Notes under the pieces: generated by a model
Seen by the model: the letters and a program-made list of their open reading frames with translations, nothing else
Told to the model about the DNA's origin: nothing
Databases searched by the model: none
Source of the DNA: Gracilaria gracilis
Lineage: Eukaryota; Rhodophyta; Florideophyceae; Gracilariales; Gracilariaceae
Assembly (NCBI GenBank): GCA_030374805.1
Contig: JARGSG010000254.1
Location: 62,001 to 126,000 of the forward strand
DNA: 64,000 bases
Reading direction: 5' to 3'
Program-made: the position numbers and the translations under genes
Part shown: piece after piece, positions 1-10,368 of the stretch
Numbering within the stretch: the first letter of the stretch is position 1
Layout of the letters: each line of letters begins with the position of its first letter

Positions 1-426
1 TGGACGCGCCGTTGCGCGCCGCGTCAGCGCGCGCGTCTTGTTGTCGTCGGCTCTTTTGTCGTTGTGCTTGACAATTTCTGCTCACGGCGCGGCGGCGTCT
101 CTGTCATGATGACATATCTTTTAGCCGCACCCACGCCACCTTCAACAGCGGTACGCTCCGCCCCCCACCACCACCATCAAGCCGCGACGAACCCCCGTCG
201 CCACATCATGTCCGCCACTGCGCTATGCTGCACGTTGCATGCTATCATAACTGTATGTACGTACATAAGTTTAGTATCGCTACACGGTGTAGAGTCGACG
301 CGCTCTCGAGACACAGTCACAGCACCAAAAACAACATCAATCATGTCCACACTTTTACTTGCATTACCGCTTCAGCACATGCTACAGCCGCTCCAGTACA
401 ACGGTACACGGCGCTCGCCCCATCAA
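1..426. other. Intergenic, 3' flank of beta-COP
   Basis: No supportable gene was found. The frames open here are antisense shadows that run into the beta-COP coding region and have no protein-like composition. The stretch holds the 3' flank of the beta-COP gene and whatever lies beyond the left window edge. Confidence 0.5.
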
Positions 427-3270
427 TCACTTGCCATCGCCGGCATTACTCTGGCGAAGCGTGATCCTATCGCCCAAGCTCAGCGCAATGCCCTGCGTCT
501 TGCTACGAATGCGAATATTACCAGACAAACTCCCGTCCCCAAGCTTCTCCACGCAAAGGTTCAGCAGCGCGTCCTCGCCAAACGCAGACCGAGCGTACAG
601 GTTGGCCGCCAAGTACCCACTCTCCTCCTCGATCCCACGCAGCGTCAGGCAGCGCATGTTGGTGCAATCCGTCACAAAGTTCAGGAACGCCCCCAGGTCC
701 GTCAGCGATGTGTTCACCGCCACCTTGTTCTCCCACTCGAATTCCGCCCACATCGACCTAAAGTCTGAGTCGCTTACTTCGCCAGGTTCAATGTAGTCCA
801 TCACGTCCACGTGAATGTCATTCAGGATGATACACTGCGACTGCGACCCCGAAGCCACGTCGTACACAATGTTTCCAAAGATGATCCCGCTCTCCGTGGA
901 CGACACCTTCACATTTGTGCGAATGTTTTTCTTCGATCCGGGACTCATTGTACACGCTTGCGGCCGCTCGCATAGCCTCAGATCGCCCATTGTGGCGATT
1001 TCCAGCGTCAGGTTCTGTAGCGTGTCCGTCGTCGTGTTGATGATCAGCACGTCAATGATGATGTCATACTGCTGCACACTGATTTGCGCCTCGGCGTATA
1101 CCGCGTCGCTCATGCCGGTGAGCTGAATCACACGAGACGGTCGCATCACGCTCGTTTGCGAGCTTCCAAACGTCGCGGATGTTAGTGCTACTTGGTCTAC
1201 GTCTACGTCGCCGTATGGCGTCTTGTTGGCGCGACGAGAACGCAGTAATCGGAAGTCAATCACATCTTCCACAGGAGCTTGGTAGCTCTTGGCCTTCTCA
1301 GCTGCAAGATTCTCCCTTTCTTTCTCTTTCATCCGCACCAGTTCATCGAACGCATCCAATGACGAGTTGAGCCATACGTTTGAGGAGGAAGAATCACCAC
1401 ACGAGATTGCGTTGATACAGAACACCACCCGTTCTCTGGTGCCCTTGTCCATCGGCACTCCGCCCTTTGTGCACTTGTCCACGTTCAGCACAGAGGTACA
1501 CACTAGCATAATCTCTGCACGGATGCGATTGGTGACCTTCAAAGGAACGTTCTCAATGTCCCCAAGTCTGAACCACAACTTTGTGAGAGTGGTGCACAGC
1601 GCAACTCCGATTGTGTGCTCACCACGAAGAAGGAAGCTACGAATTGACGAATCCGAAGAATTAACGTCGTGTGTGCTCTTGGTATCGTTGCTCGATACCG
1701 CTGCCTGAGAGGCGTACGTTCCATCTTCCAACACAACGGGGCGGCTCTTTACGACTGGGGTTTCCTTTTCTTCGCGCTCCTCTGGCTCGCTCTCCACGCT
1801 GGTGCCCAATGGCAACTGCCCGATCCATCCGATGATCGCTTGTAAAGCCTCTTTAACATCTTTCATCTCCTCACTATAAGAACCGATAATCCATAACGCC
1901 ACTCGAACTGCTTCGGTATTGTGCACAGATGAAACAGTTGTTCGCAGTTTAGATAACACAGAGCCGCGTAGAGAAGGATATCGCTCACAGATTTCCCTAT
2001 AAAACAGAACAACGTCCGTTGCGACTTCATCGTACGCGTCGGAAAAGAAGTTTGCCAAAACGTTAACTGCGGACTCACACACTTCCGGGAAGCGCATGCA
2101 TCCCATGTGCACAGCTTTGATCAGCAATTGGCGATATTTGATGACCGCCTCGCCTTCAACAGCCTTGTCCAACGATATGGTTCTAACCAACTCCTTCCAT
2201 AGGATTCCCATAACTTCTTCGACGTTTCGTTTTGTTAGCAAGTCCATAGCCAACTCTGTGGCTTTTCGTCGAATTTCCAAGTTGGGGCAAGACAAAGCGC
2301 GCAAAAAGTCCATCACCAATTCTTGTAGAACATTAATATGTGAGCCTTTGAGTTCTCCAATGCGTTCGAGAAGAATGAGCTTGACAGTGTTCTCACTCTG
2401 AGACACTAGTAGGTTACTGTAACACTGGGCTGCAGCCCGCACGGCAGACGGAGCGTTCGACAGCGCGGTGATGGTGTTGGCAGCTTCGTAAACAACAGCG
2501 GCCGAAGAACTTTGAAGAAGGCTGAAAATGATCTTCATGTAGTGGCCCTTCTCCATGGGGTTGGAACGGCATACTCGGCGCACGAGTTCAAGAACTGAAA
2601 GCTGCAGCGTGGCACCCCACACGAGGATCTGGTCGACGTTTCTGTTGAGGTATGCGATGGCTCGTTCCTGATCGGACTGGCAAAGCATGACAAACGCATT
2701 TCTTCTGGCGGCGAGATCGCCCTCGTTGACGAGAAACTCTTCAACGAGCTCGGCGGCGTCGGGGATGAGAAACTCAAACTTGTCGAAAATGGTGAGAATG
2801 GCCTGCACGGCGTTCCTCCTCACAAACGAGTGGCGGTGCTCAAGATTCTGTCGGATTGCCGGGATCAACGGCTCCAGAATCTCGGCGTCGTGAATCTTGC
2901 ACACGAAGCGAAGAGCAACGCCGCGCGAGTACTCGTTGGGGTGCACCAGTTCGTTGCGCACCATGTTGCACACCAGAATCATTTCCGGGAGCATTTTGCC
3001 GTCGGAATCATGCTTGTCGCAAATCTCAAGGTAGTAGAGCCCAAGCTTTCGCAAAAGCGTGTCTTCGTGCGGCAGAACGAAGCGGATGACGAGCATCAAC
3101 ATGCCCGGCAGGGGCTCGCCGCTCAAATGCATGTAGATGGCCCGCTTGAGGGCGTCCTGCTTTGCGTCTGCATCGCCCGACTCAAGTTGTTGCCTCAAGG
3201 TGTTGAGATCATCGCCTTGGATGCCGGGTTGCAGCAGCAGCGTGCACTGCCTCTCCAGCGCGGTGGTCAT
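427..3270 (-). CDS. COPB1: Coatomer subunit beta (beta-COP)
   Basis: This 947-aa protein matches the usual length of beta-COP (about 950 aa), the COPI coat subunit that forms part of the adaptor-like F-subcomplex on Golgi-derived vesicles. The first ~540 residues are a HEAT/ARM alpha-solenoid (adaptin N-terminal type), with conserved stretches such as LSGEPLPGMLMLVIRF, HSFVRRNAVQAI and LEIRRKATELAMDLL. A charged linker (SEPEEREEKE) follows near residue 550, then the beta-COP C-terminal and appendage regions. I chose the ATG at 3270 (MTTALERQ) because it matches family length. The frame stays open to 3465, but those 65 extra residues are Pro-rich and unlike the family. The gene appears intronless and its 5' side faces a 1.2-kb intergenic region. 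It should be an essential housekeeping gene. Confidence 0.95.
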   Translation of the reverse strand: MTTALERQCTLLLQPGIQGDDLNTLRQQLESGDADAKQDALKRAIYMHLSGEPLPGMLMLVIRFVLPHEDTLLRKLGLYYLEICDKHDSDGKMLPEMILVCNMVRNELVHPNEYSRGVALRFVCKIHDAEILEPLIPAIRQNLEHRHSFVRRNAVQAILTIFDKFEFLIPDAAELVEEFLVNEGDLAARRNAFVMLCQSDQERAIAYLNRNVDQILVWGATLQLSVLELVRRVCRSNPMEKGHYMKIIFSLLQSSSAAVVYEAANTITALSNAPSAVRAAAQCYSNLLVSQSENTVKLILLERIGELKGSHINVLQELVMDFLRALSCPNLEIRRKATELAMDLLTKRNVEEVMGILWKELVRTISLDKAVEGEAVIKYRQLLIKAVHMGCMRFPEVCESAVNVLANFFSDAYDEVATDVVLFYREICERYPSLRGSVLSKLRTTVSSVHNTEAVRVALWIIGSYSEEMKDVKEALQAIIGWIGQLPLGTSVESEPEEREEKETPVVKSRPVVLEDGTYASQAAVSSNDTKSTHDVNSSDSSIRSFLLRGEHTIGVALCTTLTKLWFRLGDIENVPLKVTNRIRAEIMLVCTSVLNVDKCTKGGVPMDKGTRERVVFCINAISCGDSSSSNVWLNSSLDAFDELVRMKEKERENLAAEKAKSYQAPVEDVIDFRLLRSRRANKTPYGDVDVDQVALTSATFGSSQTSVMRPSRVIQLTGMSDAVYAEAQISVQQYDIIIDVLIINTTTDTLQNLTLEIATMGDLRLCERPQACTMSPGSKKNIRTNVKVSSTESGIIFGNIVYDVASGSQSQCIILNDIHVDVMDYIEPGEVSDSDFRSMWAEFEWENKVAVNTSLTDLGAFLNFVTDCTNMRCLTLRGIEEESGYLAANLYARSAFGEDALLNLCVEKLGDGSLSGNIRIRSKTQGIALSLGDRITLRQSNAGDGK

Positions 3271-4465
3271 GTGTTTGGTGTGTGGCGCCTCGGCGGCGAT
3301 GGGCGGCAGGGCTGGCGCTTTTGGATATGGCCAATTTGAAAACGATGGGTGCGGTGCGAAAGCAAAGTGGGGCGGAACGGCGCCGCTCGTGCGCGGCGAG
3401 TGCGAACGAAAGAGCGGAGGGGGTTTGGAGGGAGGAACGGGCTGTTGTTGGAGCGGGAAGGTCACCGTCAGCGATGGCTGATGACGATCATGCTCCGAAC
3501 AACACTGTGAGCAGTACCTCTGTAAACTTTACAGTGTAAAGGGTAGCAGAAAAAAGGGCTCAAAACCAAAACTAATTGGCTTTTTTTCCGCGCACTCATA
3601 ATGACTGCAGAATGGGTCTGTACACAACGTTTGTGTACGAATGGGACACTTTAGTGTACTACGGGAAACTGCCTTGTTCAAACTTTGAACTTTGAACTTT
3701 GAACTTTATAGATAGTTGTTGCTTTACAATTGCCCAATGGTTGAAACGACTATCTTCGATATCATAGAGAGGCTGCATGAGAGCTACCAACGGTAGCTAG
3801 TGTGCAGTAGAGCTAGGTTTAACATGGGATTCGACTTGAGCTTGTGGCCCCGCAGCGCGCTGTGCATTGGTGCTTCCACCAACGAACTGTAGATAGATTA
3901 TCCATCTACTGCAGCGGGAGTGCGTGGTTTGTGACACATACTGTATGATACACAATGCATGGGATGGCCGCGCGCGGCGCAGAGGAAAAAATAGATGTGC
4001 ACGTGTGCTCTGCACGCGATGCACATGATGAGCGCGCAGCGCACAAGCCGGCGCACGCAGCCGCTTTACAAGAACAAGTAGTCATCAGCGATATTGTTAC
4101 ATTTGGGGGGGGTGAGGGACGGATGGGGGACGGATGGGGGAGCAGCGGAGCAGCCCAAAAGCAGAGCTCGGCAGAGGCACAGCCACAGCCACAGCCACAC
4201 GGGAGCGGAGCAGAGCGGAGCAGAGCAGAGCATCAGCAGCAGCATCAGCAGCAGCATCAGCAGCAGCAGCAGCAGCATCAGCAGCAGCAGCAGCAAAAAA
4301 AGAAGAAGCGGCGGGCGGCACATGCGCGCGGCGCTGATTGGCGCGCAGCGTGTTGGAGGTGGGGAGTGCTGCAAAGCGCCCGCGGGCACGTGCGCGCCGC
4401 ACACGGGAGCGAGCGACAGCCAAGGCGGGAGGGCGGCGGGCGCGAGCAGCGCCAACGCGTGGCCG
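3271..4465. other. Intergenic region with simple repeats
   Basis: No gene is supported. Near 3680-3708 there are about four tandem copies of a 7-mer (TTTGAAC). An interrupted CAG/CAT trinucleotide array lies at 4231-4294, preceded by CCACAG hexamers. Open frames across the array exist in all phases, which is what a trinucleotide repeat produces by itself. The part near 3271-3600 is the upstream region of beta-COP. Confidence 0.5.
4231..4294. repeat. Interrupted CAG/CAT trinucleotide array
   Basis: About 21 tandem CAG-type units are interrupted by CAT and end in an A-run. The array lies just outside the 3' end of the Tim17-like gene. It is a simple-sequence repeat with no sign of being coding. 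Confidence 0.85.
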
Positions 4466-5284
4466 TCAAGGCGTCGGCGACGGGCGCTTGTCGCACAGCG
4501 ACGGCGACGGCGACGACAGCGACGACGACGACAGCGACGACGACGACAGCGACGACGACGACGTGGCCTCGGCCAGCTCCACGTCCGTGACGCGATTGCC
4601 GGCCTTGACCGACTCCAGCGCGCGCAGCAGCAGCGCGATGCGCGCCTGCTCGCGCTGCAGCGCCAGCACGGTGGCGCGCTGCCTGTTCAGCAGCTCCTCG
4701 TACTCGTGGTCGATGCGCGTGAGCACGGGCAGCCAGTGCGGCCAGCTGAACAGCGGCGCGTGCGCGTCGTCGACGACGGCGCCGTGCATCTTATCGGCGG
4801 CGGCGGCGGCGGCGGCGGCCACGGCTTGGTCGTGGCGACGCAGCAGGTACAGCTTGCGCTTCCAGTCCAGCGCGCTGACCAGCGCGTCCACCACGCCGCA
4901 GCCCACGCCGGTGAGCATGGCGGAGCGCGACACGGCCTTCCAGTACGGGCCCAGCGTGAAGAGGGCGCCAAAGTAGCCGGCCACGCCGCCGGACACGGCG
5001 GACGCCACCGGGCCGTCCACGCGCATGGACGCGGCCACCACCTCGCGCACGGCGAAGAACGGCGCGGCCAGCAGCGCGCACGCCGCGCCGGCGCGCAGCG
5101 CGGGCGCCACCGGCGACGCCGCCGTGCCGCTGCGCGCAAAGTACATGTACGACGCGCCGCCCGCAAACGCGGCCGCCGCGCCGGTGAGCACGCGCGGCGC
5201 GCCGCCCTCACGCCACAGCGACACGCGCTCGCGCGGCGGCGGCGCCGGCGGCGGCGAAGGCGGAGGCGGAGGCGGAGGCGACAT
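4466..5284 (-). CDS. Tim17/Tim22/Tim23-family-like membrane protein
   Basis: The 272-aa protein starts at the ATG at 5284 with a Pro-rich N-terminus. Residues ~30-135 hold four hydrophobic segments with small-residue packing motifs (SGGVAGYFGA, MLTGVGCGVVDAL) and an APFFAVRE-type stretch, all characteristic of the Tim17/Tim22/Tim23/PMP24 superfamily of mitochondrial inner-membrane proteins. A soluble helical region follows (DWKRKLYLLRRHD, then PHWLPVLTRIDHEYEELL, then a Gln/Arg-rich helix). A low-complexity Ser tail is encoded by an AGC/GTC-type repeat. The C-terminal part suggests a family member of unknown specific role rather than a canonical translocase channel. It is divergent from the PPR-like gene at 5628, so the two probably share a promoter, and both are likely mitochondrial. 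Confidence 0.6.
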   Translation of the reverse strand: MSPPPPPPPSPPPAPPPRERVSLWREGGAPRVLTGAAAAFAGGASYMYFARSGTAASPVAPALRAGAACALLAAPFFAVREVVAASMRVDGPVASAVSGGVAGYFGALFTLGPYWKAVSRSAMLTGVGCGVVDALVSALDWKRKLYLLRRHDQAVAAAAAAAADKMHGAVVDDAHAPLFSWPHWLPVLTRIDHEYEELLNRQRATVLALQREQARIALLLRALESVKAGNRVTDVELAEATSSSSLSSSSLSSSSLSSPSPSLCDKRPSPTP

Positions 5285-5627
5285 GGAGGGCGCGCGCGCA
5301 AGCGGCCGATCTGACGAGCGATGCGATGCGATGCGATGGAGCGCGCGGTGGGGGGGGGGGCGGGGGAGCGGTGGCGGCGGGGCGCGCGGCGCGTCTGCGT
5401 GATCGAGCGCGTGGCAGCGGTGCGGCGCGCGTGTTCGCCAGCAGCAGCGGCGCTGCCGTTTTTATATTTTTGCGCGCCGCGCGCGACGTGCGCCGCGTGG
5501 CCAGCGCCGCCGCCGCCGCCGCCATCATTCGCCTGCGCTCTCAACATGTGATCATCACATGAGATGGCGCGCGTCCCGCCGCTGCGCCCGCCCGCGCCGC
5601 GCGCGCGCAGCCTTCGCTCCTCCGTTT
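5285..5627. promoter_or_regulatory. Shared divergent promoter region
   Basis: This 343-nt extremely GC-rich spacer separates the ATG of the Tim17-like gene (minus) from the ATG of the PPR-like gene (plus). It contains G-runs (near 5349-5362) and a TGATCATCACATGAG patch just before the plus-strand gene. No TATA box is obvious. The assignment rests only on the head-to-head layout. Confidence 0.45.
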
Positions 5628-6388
5628 ATGCTGCGCCGGCTGCAGCCGCTGCGTCGCCGCTGGCCATGGCCGTCGTCGTCGTCGTCGCCGTTGCCGCGTC
5701 GCGCCGTCGCGTCCTCCGCTGCTGCCGCTGCCGCCGCGGCGCCGCCGACGCCGCGCGCGTGGCGCGGGCTATCGCGCGCGCGGCTGCAGCGTATGCGGCG
5801 TAAGTCGGCGTCCGCGCCGCCGCCGCGCTGCGCGGCCTCGCTACAGCGCGCCGTGCTAGACAGTCTGCTGCAGTCGGCGCTGCAGCAGCCGCCGCCGCAC
5901 GCGGCGCCGCAAGCGGTACGTCTGCTACACGCGGCGGCGCGCCGCCCCGGCAGCAGCAGCAGCAACAGCAACAGCGGCGGTGGCGGCGGGCGGGTGGTGC
6001 GGCCGTCTGCGGCGCTGGTGGGGCGACTGGTGGCGGCCGTGGCGCAGCACGCGGCGCACAGCGCCGCCGTGGCGCCGCTCACGGCCGGCGGCGCCGACGC
6101 GGCTGTGGAGGCTGCGCTGCGCGTGGCGGCGCTGCTGCGCGCGCGCGTGGACGCCGAGCTGCTGCTGCAGGTGGTGCGCGCCGCCGAGCTGGACGCGCGG
6201 CTGCGCACGCGCGTCATGCGCGTGTGGTCCGTGTGGCGCGCGATCAGGTCGTTGCAGCTGGCGCCCACGCCGCGCCTGGCGTTTGAGAGCTTCCGCGTGT
6301 GTGCGCGCGCGCTCGACGTGCAGTCGGCTGCCGTCTTCATGCACTTTGCCTTTCTCAATGGCATGTACAGCGACGACCAACAACAACG

Positions 6389-6436
<48 letters not shown>

Positions 6437-7109
6437 GTGGCTGCCGTCGCGCCGCCTGTACTACAACCACCTCATGCACGCCGCGTGCGTGTCGGAGCAC
6501 TACTCGCTGCTCAACGTCGCGCACGCCGAGATGCGCCGCTGCCGCATCGCGCCCGACGCCCTCACGGACGACATCCTGCTCACGGCCGCGCTGGACCAGC
6601 GCCACCACACGCAGGCACAGCTGCTGCTGCACGCGCTCGACGACCGAGCGCGCGCGCTGGCGCCGTGCGCGCTGGCCGCGCTCATGCGCGACGCCGCGCG
6701 TCGCCGACAGCCCGACGCCGTCGCCGCGCTGCACGCGCAGTACGTCCGCCATCTGCCCGCCGACCAGCGCGAGCTGCCGGCCGTGCTGTCGCCGTTGGCC
6801 GTGCGACAGCGCGTGCCCTCCGCCGCCGCCGCCGCCGCCGCTGCCGCCGCCGAACAGCCGCCGTCGGAGAGCGACGCCGCGCTGGCGAGAGCCGACCCTA
6901 CGCTGGCCGCCTTCCATGCGTTCCGTGCGTGCGGCGCCGCGCCGCACGCGCTGCGCCTGTTGCGCCTCATGACCGATACGTTTGCATTGCGCCCGTCGCA
7001 CTTGGTGTACTCGCTCGTGGTGGACACCTGTTGGAAGGCGGGCGATATGCTGGAGGCCGAGCGGCTCAAGGCCACCATGCTCGACGCCGCGTCGGCGGAC
7101 GGCGCTTGA
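5628..7109 (+). CDS. PPR-like mitochondrial protein with polyQ tract
   Basis: This 493-aa protein starts at the ATG at 5628. The Arg/Ser-rich N-terminus (MLRRLQPLRRRW) looks like a mitochondrial targeting peptide; an in-frame ATG at 5559 would add 23 residues. The body is helical, with pairs of about 35 residues resembling pentatricopeptide repeats: one around RLYYNHLMHAACVSEHYSLL with AEMRRCRIAPDALTDD, and a clear one near the C-terminus (SHLVYSLVVDTCWKAGDM then AERLKATML). PPR proteins bind organellar RNA. A run of about 18 Gln encoded by CAA repeats (6378-6436) interrupts the protein, and Ala runs occur as well. Repeat number is low for a classical PPR protein, so the family call is moderate. 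The gene has no visible intron and is followed by a 1-kb spacer. Confidence 0.5.
6378..6436 (+). repeat. In-frame CAA (polyGln) repeat
   Basis: CAACAACGA is followed by about 16 uninterrupted CAA/CAG codons, encoding a polyglutamine run inside the PPR-like protein. The near-pure CAA use in an otherwise GC-rich gene marks it as a replication-slippage expansion. Confidence 0.9.
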
Positions 7110-8163
7110 AGGCGCTTTCGTGCTTGCTGCTGTGCGTCTGCACCAGTGGTGGCGATGCTCCGCGCTCGGTGCGTCGCGTAATCGCGTCATTCGTCGAGCA
7201 CAACGTGGAGCTCCGCGTTGGTGTAAATTGGCTGCGCCCGTTGGTAAACCTTAATGCAATCCGTTTTGTATCGTAGATCACATGAGACGGCACACGAGCT
7301 GCCAGATGAGGCTGCATTACACACACCTCACGACATGTCTTGTTCGAATCGTCAACATGATGTTCATGAGGCGGTGGCGGAACCGTCAAGTGTGTGTGTC
7401 TCCAAACGATTAATATCGCTGCCATGGCGCTTTTTATCGACAAGAGCGAGTCATGATGCCTTTTGTAAAGTTGGTTCGTCTTTAAAAGTGACCCTCTTTC
7501 CACGCGCCTTGGTGGAAAGTTTCTTGGAAACCCGTAACGTCACTAATGTAGAGCGTGTTTAAGCGCACCAAGCTCATTCTCTCCTTCTCCATTAAAGCAG
7601 CATAACGCCCATCCACTGTTGGTGGTTGAGACCATATCTGATCCTGTTGTCATGCCTTGTGTGGTAGCAAATCACACGATAAACAGTAAAGCGCTACACA
7701 TATATCTACCTACGTACGCTCACTCTTTGTGTAGCCGTCGCGCAGCATGCTGTATTTTTTTTTGTGACACATCGACGCCAAAGTGGAGTTGCTGCAAACA
7801 AAAAAAAACTCTATGTAGAGCTACGGTACAGTGGTTGGTAAAGATAGTGCGACACGTTGGCGTGAATGCGACGTAGATAGATAAGAGGGCGGCGACCTAG
7901 ATGATCATCTAGAGAGTAGATGATCATCTCTCCGCTGCTCGGCATTGCCGTTGATGGGGAAGGTAAAAAAAAAAAAAGCGGCCAAGAGCTTACTGTATAC
8001 AGTATTAAGGTCCCAAAATAGGCGCGTTGGTACGTGTTGCGTTGCTCCGCAGGATGATATAGCGCACTCTACGTGCAGAGAGTGCACCAAAGCCACTTTA
8101 CGACTCGCGGCGCGTCTAACACGCCAGCCAGCGTCCATCACTTCTTGTCGCCCGATTGTCGCC
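7110..8163. other. Intergenic, EIF4A3 upstream region
   Basis: No gene is supported. The GC content drops sharply compared with the flanking genes. Near the EIF4A3 end there are two perfect copies of a 12-bp palindrome (7899-7910 and 7918-7929) and A-runs at 7801-7808 and 7967-7977. The frame of EIF4A3 remains open upstream of its ATG, but that extension has no ATG and is not conserved-looking. Confidence 0.5.
7899..7929. promoter_or_regulatory. Paired 12-bp palindromes upstream of EIF4A3
   Basis: AGATGATCATCT occurs twice, at 7899-7910 and 7918-7929, separated by 7 nt. Each copy is a perfect palindrome, so the two can also pair with one another. They lie 235 nt before the EIF4A3 start codon. 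A dimeric transcription-factor site is a reasonable inference; no factor can be named. Confidence 0.4.
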
Positions 8164-9417
8164 ATGTCAGGTCTCGGAAGTGCTTCGCCGCGCTACGCTC
8201 CGACGTCGCCCACCGCGTCCGACTCCACGTTTACAAGGCGCCAAGCCGAAAAGGCCACCTTCAACATAAATCGCGATGTTCAGCTGTTCAAGAACTTTGA
8301 CGACATGCATTTGAAACCGCCTCTTCTCCGCGGCATCTACTCCATGGGCTTTGATATGCCCTCAGCAATTCAGCAGCGCTGTATTGTTCCCATGATTCGC
8401 GGTTATGACGTGGTGGCGCAGGCGCAGAGCGGCACGGGAAAGACTGCCATGATTGCCATCGTCGCGCTGCAGCTTGCATCTGTCAGTCTCAGCCATGTGC
8501 AAGTGCTCGTGCTCAGCCCGACTCGCGAGCTGGCCGTTCAGACGCACCGAAACGTCGAGTTGCTGGGCGAGTACTTGTCCACTGGTTCGCACGCGTGCGT
8601 GGGCGGAAAGAAGGTGGGAGACGATATCCGCCGCCTTGGCAACGGTGGCGTGCAAATTGTCAGTGGCACGCCTGGTCGAGTGTATGACATGATTCAACGA
8701 AACGTGTTGAACACCAAGAAGCTGGCCGTTTTGTTCATCGACGAGGCCGATGAGATGCTCACAATGGGCTTCAAGGAGCAGGTGTATGACATTTATAGAT
8801 ATGCGCCGCCGACTATACAAGTGGTGCTGGTTTCAGCCACTCTGCCTTCCGATGTGCTGGAAATGTCCGAAAAGTTCATGACACAACCCATATCAGTGCT
8901 GGTGAAGAGAGACGGTCTGAGCCTCGACGGCATTCGTCAGTTCTACGTTGACGTGGAGCAAGAAGAGTGGAAGTTTGACACGTTGTGCGACCTATATGAG
9001 ACGCTAACTATTACGCAAGCAGTGATCTTCTGCAATACGAGGCGAAAAGTGGAGTGGCTCGCAAAGAAAATGAAGGAAAGCAACTTTGTTGTAACGGCCA
9101 TGCACGGCGATATGAAGCAAAAGGAAAGGGATTCTGTGATGGAGTCGTTTCGCGCCGGCGATTATCGTGTACTAATCGTGACTGATGTGTGGTCCAGAGG
9201 AATCGATGTGCAGCAAGTGAGCCTAGTGATCAACTACGACGTGCCGCTACAGCAAGAGTCGTACTTGCATCGAATAGGGCGCAGCGGCCGATTTGGGAGG
9301 AAGGGAGTGGCTATCACGTTCGCCAGATTTGTAGACAGGAAAGCAATGAGTGCGATCGAGAAGTTTTACGGAATCCGGATACGAGAGTTACCAGCTGATG
9401 TAGACAAGTATCTGTGA
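8164..9417 (+). CDS. EIF4A3: Eukaryotic initiation factor 4A-III (exon-junction DEAD-box helicase)
   Basis: This 417-aa DEAD-box RNA helicase has all the expected motifs: motif I AQSGTGKT (87-94), motif II DEAD (193-196), motif III SAT (224-226) and motif [10 protein letters not shown] (369-376). Stretches typical of the EIF4A3/FAL1 branch rather than translation eIF4A include the [10 protein letters not shown] start of the Q-motif region, [34 protein letters not shown] and the C-terminal [15 protein letters not shown]4A3 is the RNA-clamping core of the exon junction complex and also acts in nucleolar rRNA processing. The ATG at 8164 gives about the family length (411 aa in human). The N-terminal ~30 residues are Ser/Thr/Pro-rich. 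Keeping an EJC helicase in an intron-poor genome is consistent with the few introns seen here. Confidence 0.95.
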   Translation: MSGLGSASPRYAPTSPTASDSTFTRRQAEKATFNINRDVQLFKNFDDMHLKPPLLRGIYSMGFDMPSAIQQRCIVPMIRGYDVVAQAQSGTGKTAMIAIVALQLASVSLSHVQVLVLSPTRELAVQTHRNVELLGEYLSTGSHACVGGKKVGDDIRRLGNGGVQIVSGTPGRVYDMIQRNVLNTKKLAVLFIDEADEMLTMGFKEQVYDIYRYAPPTIQVVLVSATLPSDVLEMSEKFMTQPISVLVKRDGLSLDGIRQFYVDVEQEEWKFDTLCDLYETLTITQAVIFCNTRRKVEWLAKKMKESNFVVTAMHGDMKQKERDSVMESFRAGDYRVLIVTDVWSRGIDVQQVSLVINYDVPLQQESYLHRIGRSGRFGRKGVAITFARFVDRKAMSAIEKFYGIRIRELPADVDKYL

Positions 9418-9576
9418 GCACGACGTTTTGGTTGTATGACGGCGTTATAGATGATGGAAACGCACCCCTTTAATGTACTGTTTCTGTTTCTTTTTTGCAT
9501 AAGCTTGAGAGCGTGAGGCAACGCAAGGACGACGACATGGGCGATGAGAGTTGACGTGGTGAGCGCGGCTATCAAC
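9418..9576. other. Short convergent spacer
   Basis: This 159-nt gap between the convergent EIF4A3 and CCB1 stop codons must hold both 3' ends. It has an AT-rich stretch (TTTCTGTTTCTTTTTTGCAT around 9482-9500) and no open frame of its own. Confidence 0.5.
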
Positions 9577-10368
9577 TCACTTTGAGCTTGAAGCAACGGT
9601 TTCGTTCTGAGGCTGGGCTTGCTCTTCCTCTCCCTCATACACCGGCGGATTTCTTTTCCAGTTAAATGCTTTTTCTAACTGTTCGATCTCATCACGATGG
9701 CCCTTCAGATATAGAGTAGACACTCCGTCATCCTCTTCGACCATGACCTTGACTTGTTCGGTTCTGGCAGCTGCTTTCCAATACCATGGGACGACAAGAA
9801 AGGACAGTAATGTGAGCGCACCCCAATATGGGCTCTGAAAGTGGGTGGGCAGTATGAAGTTGAGAATGTACGTCAAGGACCACAGCCCACTGGCTGCCAC
9901 AGCCACCAAGATGCTAGCCACACTGGAGCTGGCGCGCACCTTGCCGGTGAAGGTCATGACGCCGGGTCGGGAGTCCTTTTGCGGGTCGGCGACGAACGAG
10001 CGCTCCATGAGGTAGCGCGCGGTCTTCTTGGCAATGTCGGCGGAGGGCAGGCTGAGTGTGAAGGACGCCTGCGTGATTCGCGGCTTTGTGGAGCCCTTGA
10101 CGAAGGAAATGCCGCCCCAGAAGGTGAGGAAGAACACAAAGGCGGTGGCGAAAAGAGAGTTGCGGTTCACGCTGGACACGTCGCTCAGCAGCAGAGCGGC
10201 GAAAGGCTCGGGCGGAATCACGCCCATGCGCGGCGTGTTGCACAGCCGTGTGCGCTGTGTTGTGAGCAACGGCGAGCCATGACGGCGCAGCGCGCCTGCG
10301 CACGTCGGTGGCGCAAGCGCAGTGCGACGCAGTTGTGATGGGGTGAACGACGCGGCGAACGCGAACAT
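9577..10368 (-). CDS. CCB1: Cofactor assembly of complex C subunit B, CCB1-like (plastid)
   Basis: The 263-aa protein starts at the ATG at 10368. The first ~55 residues are rich in Ser, Thr, Arg and Ala and look like a plastid transit peptide. A first membrane segment (NSLFATAFVFFLTFWGGI, ~70-88) is followed by a short motif ending KGSTKPRITQASF. A soluble stretch leads to the pattern VMTFTGKVRASSSVASILVA, then two further membrane segments (~150-200) and a C-terminal domain with a YLKGHRDEIEQLEKAF stretch. This order is that of the CCB1 family (formerly DUF3529), needed for covalent attachment of haem c' to cytochrome b6 in the b6f complex. Presence of this gene indicates a photosynthetic host. 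The related CCB2/CCB4 family is the main alternative. Confidence 0.7.
   Translation of the reverse strand: MFAFAASFTPSQLRRTALAPPTCAGALRRHGSPLLTTQRTRLCNTPRMGVIPPEPFAALLLSDVSSVNRNSLFATAFVFFLTFWGGISFVKGSTKPRITQASFTLSLPSADIAKKTARYLMERSFVADPQKDSRPGVMTFTGKVRASSSVASILVAVAASGLWSLTYILNFILPTHFQSPYWGALTLLSFLVVPWYWKAAARTEQVKVMVEEDDGVSTLYLKGHRDEIEQLEKAFNWKRNPPVYEGEEEQAQPQNETVASSSK

Noticed and set aside
4094-7276. Several 200-500 codon Arg/Ala/Ser-rich frames overlapping the Tim17-like and PPR-like genes
   Set aside because: They are shadow frames caused by extreme GC content and trinucleotide repeats. The chosen frames are the ones with domain patterns and ATG starts.
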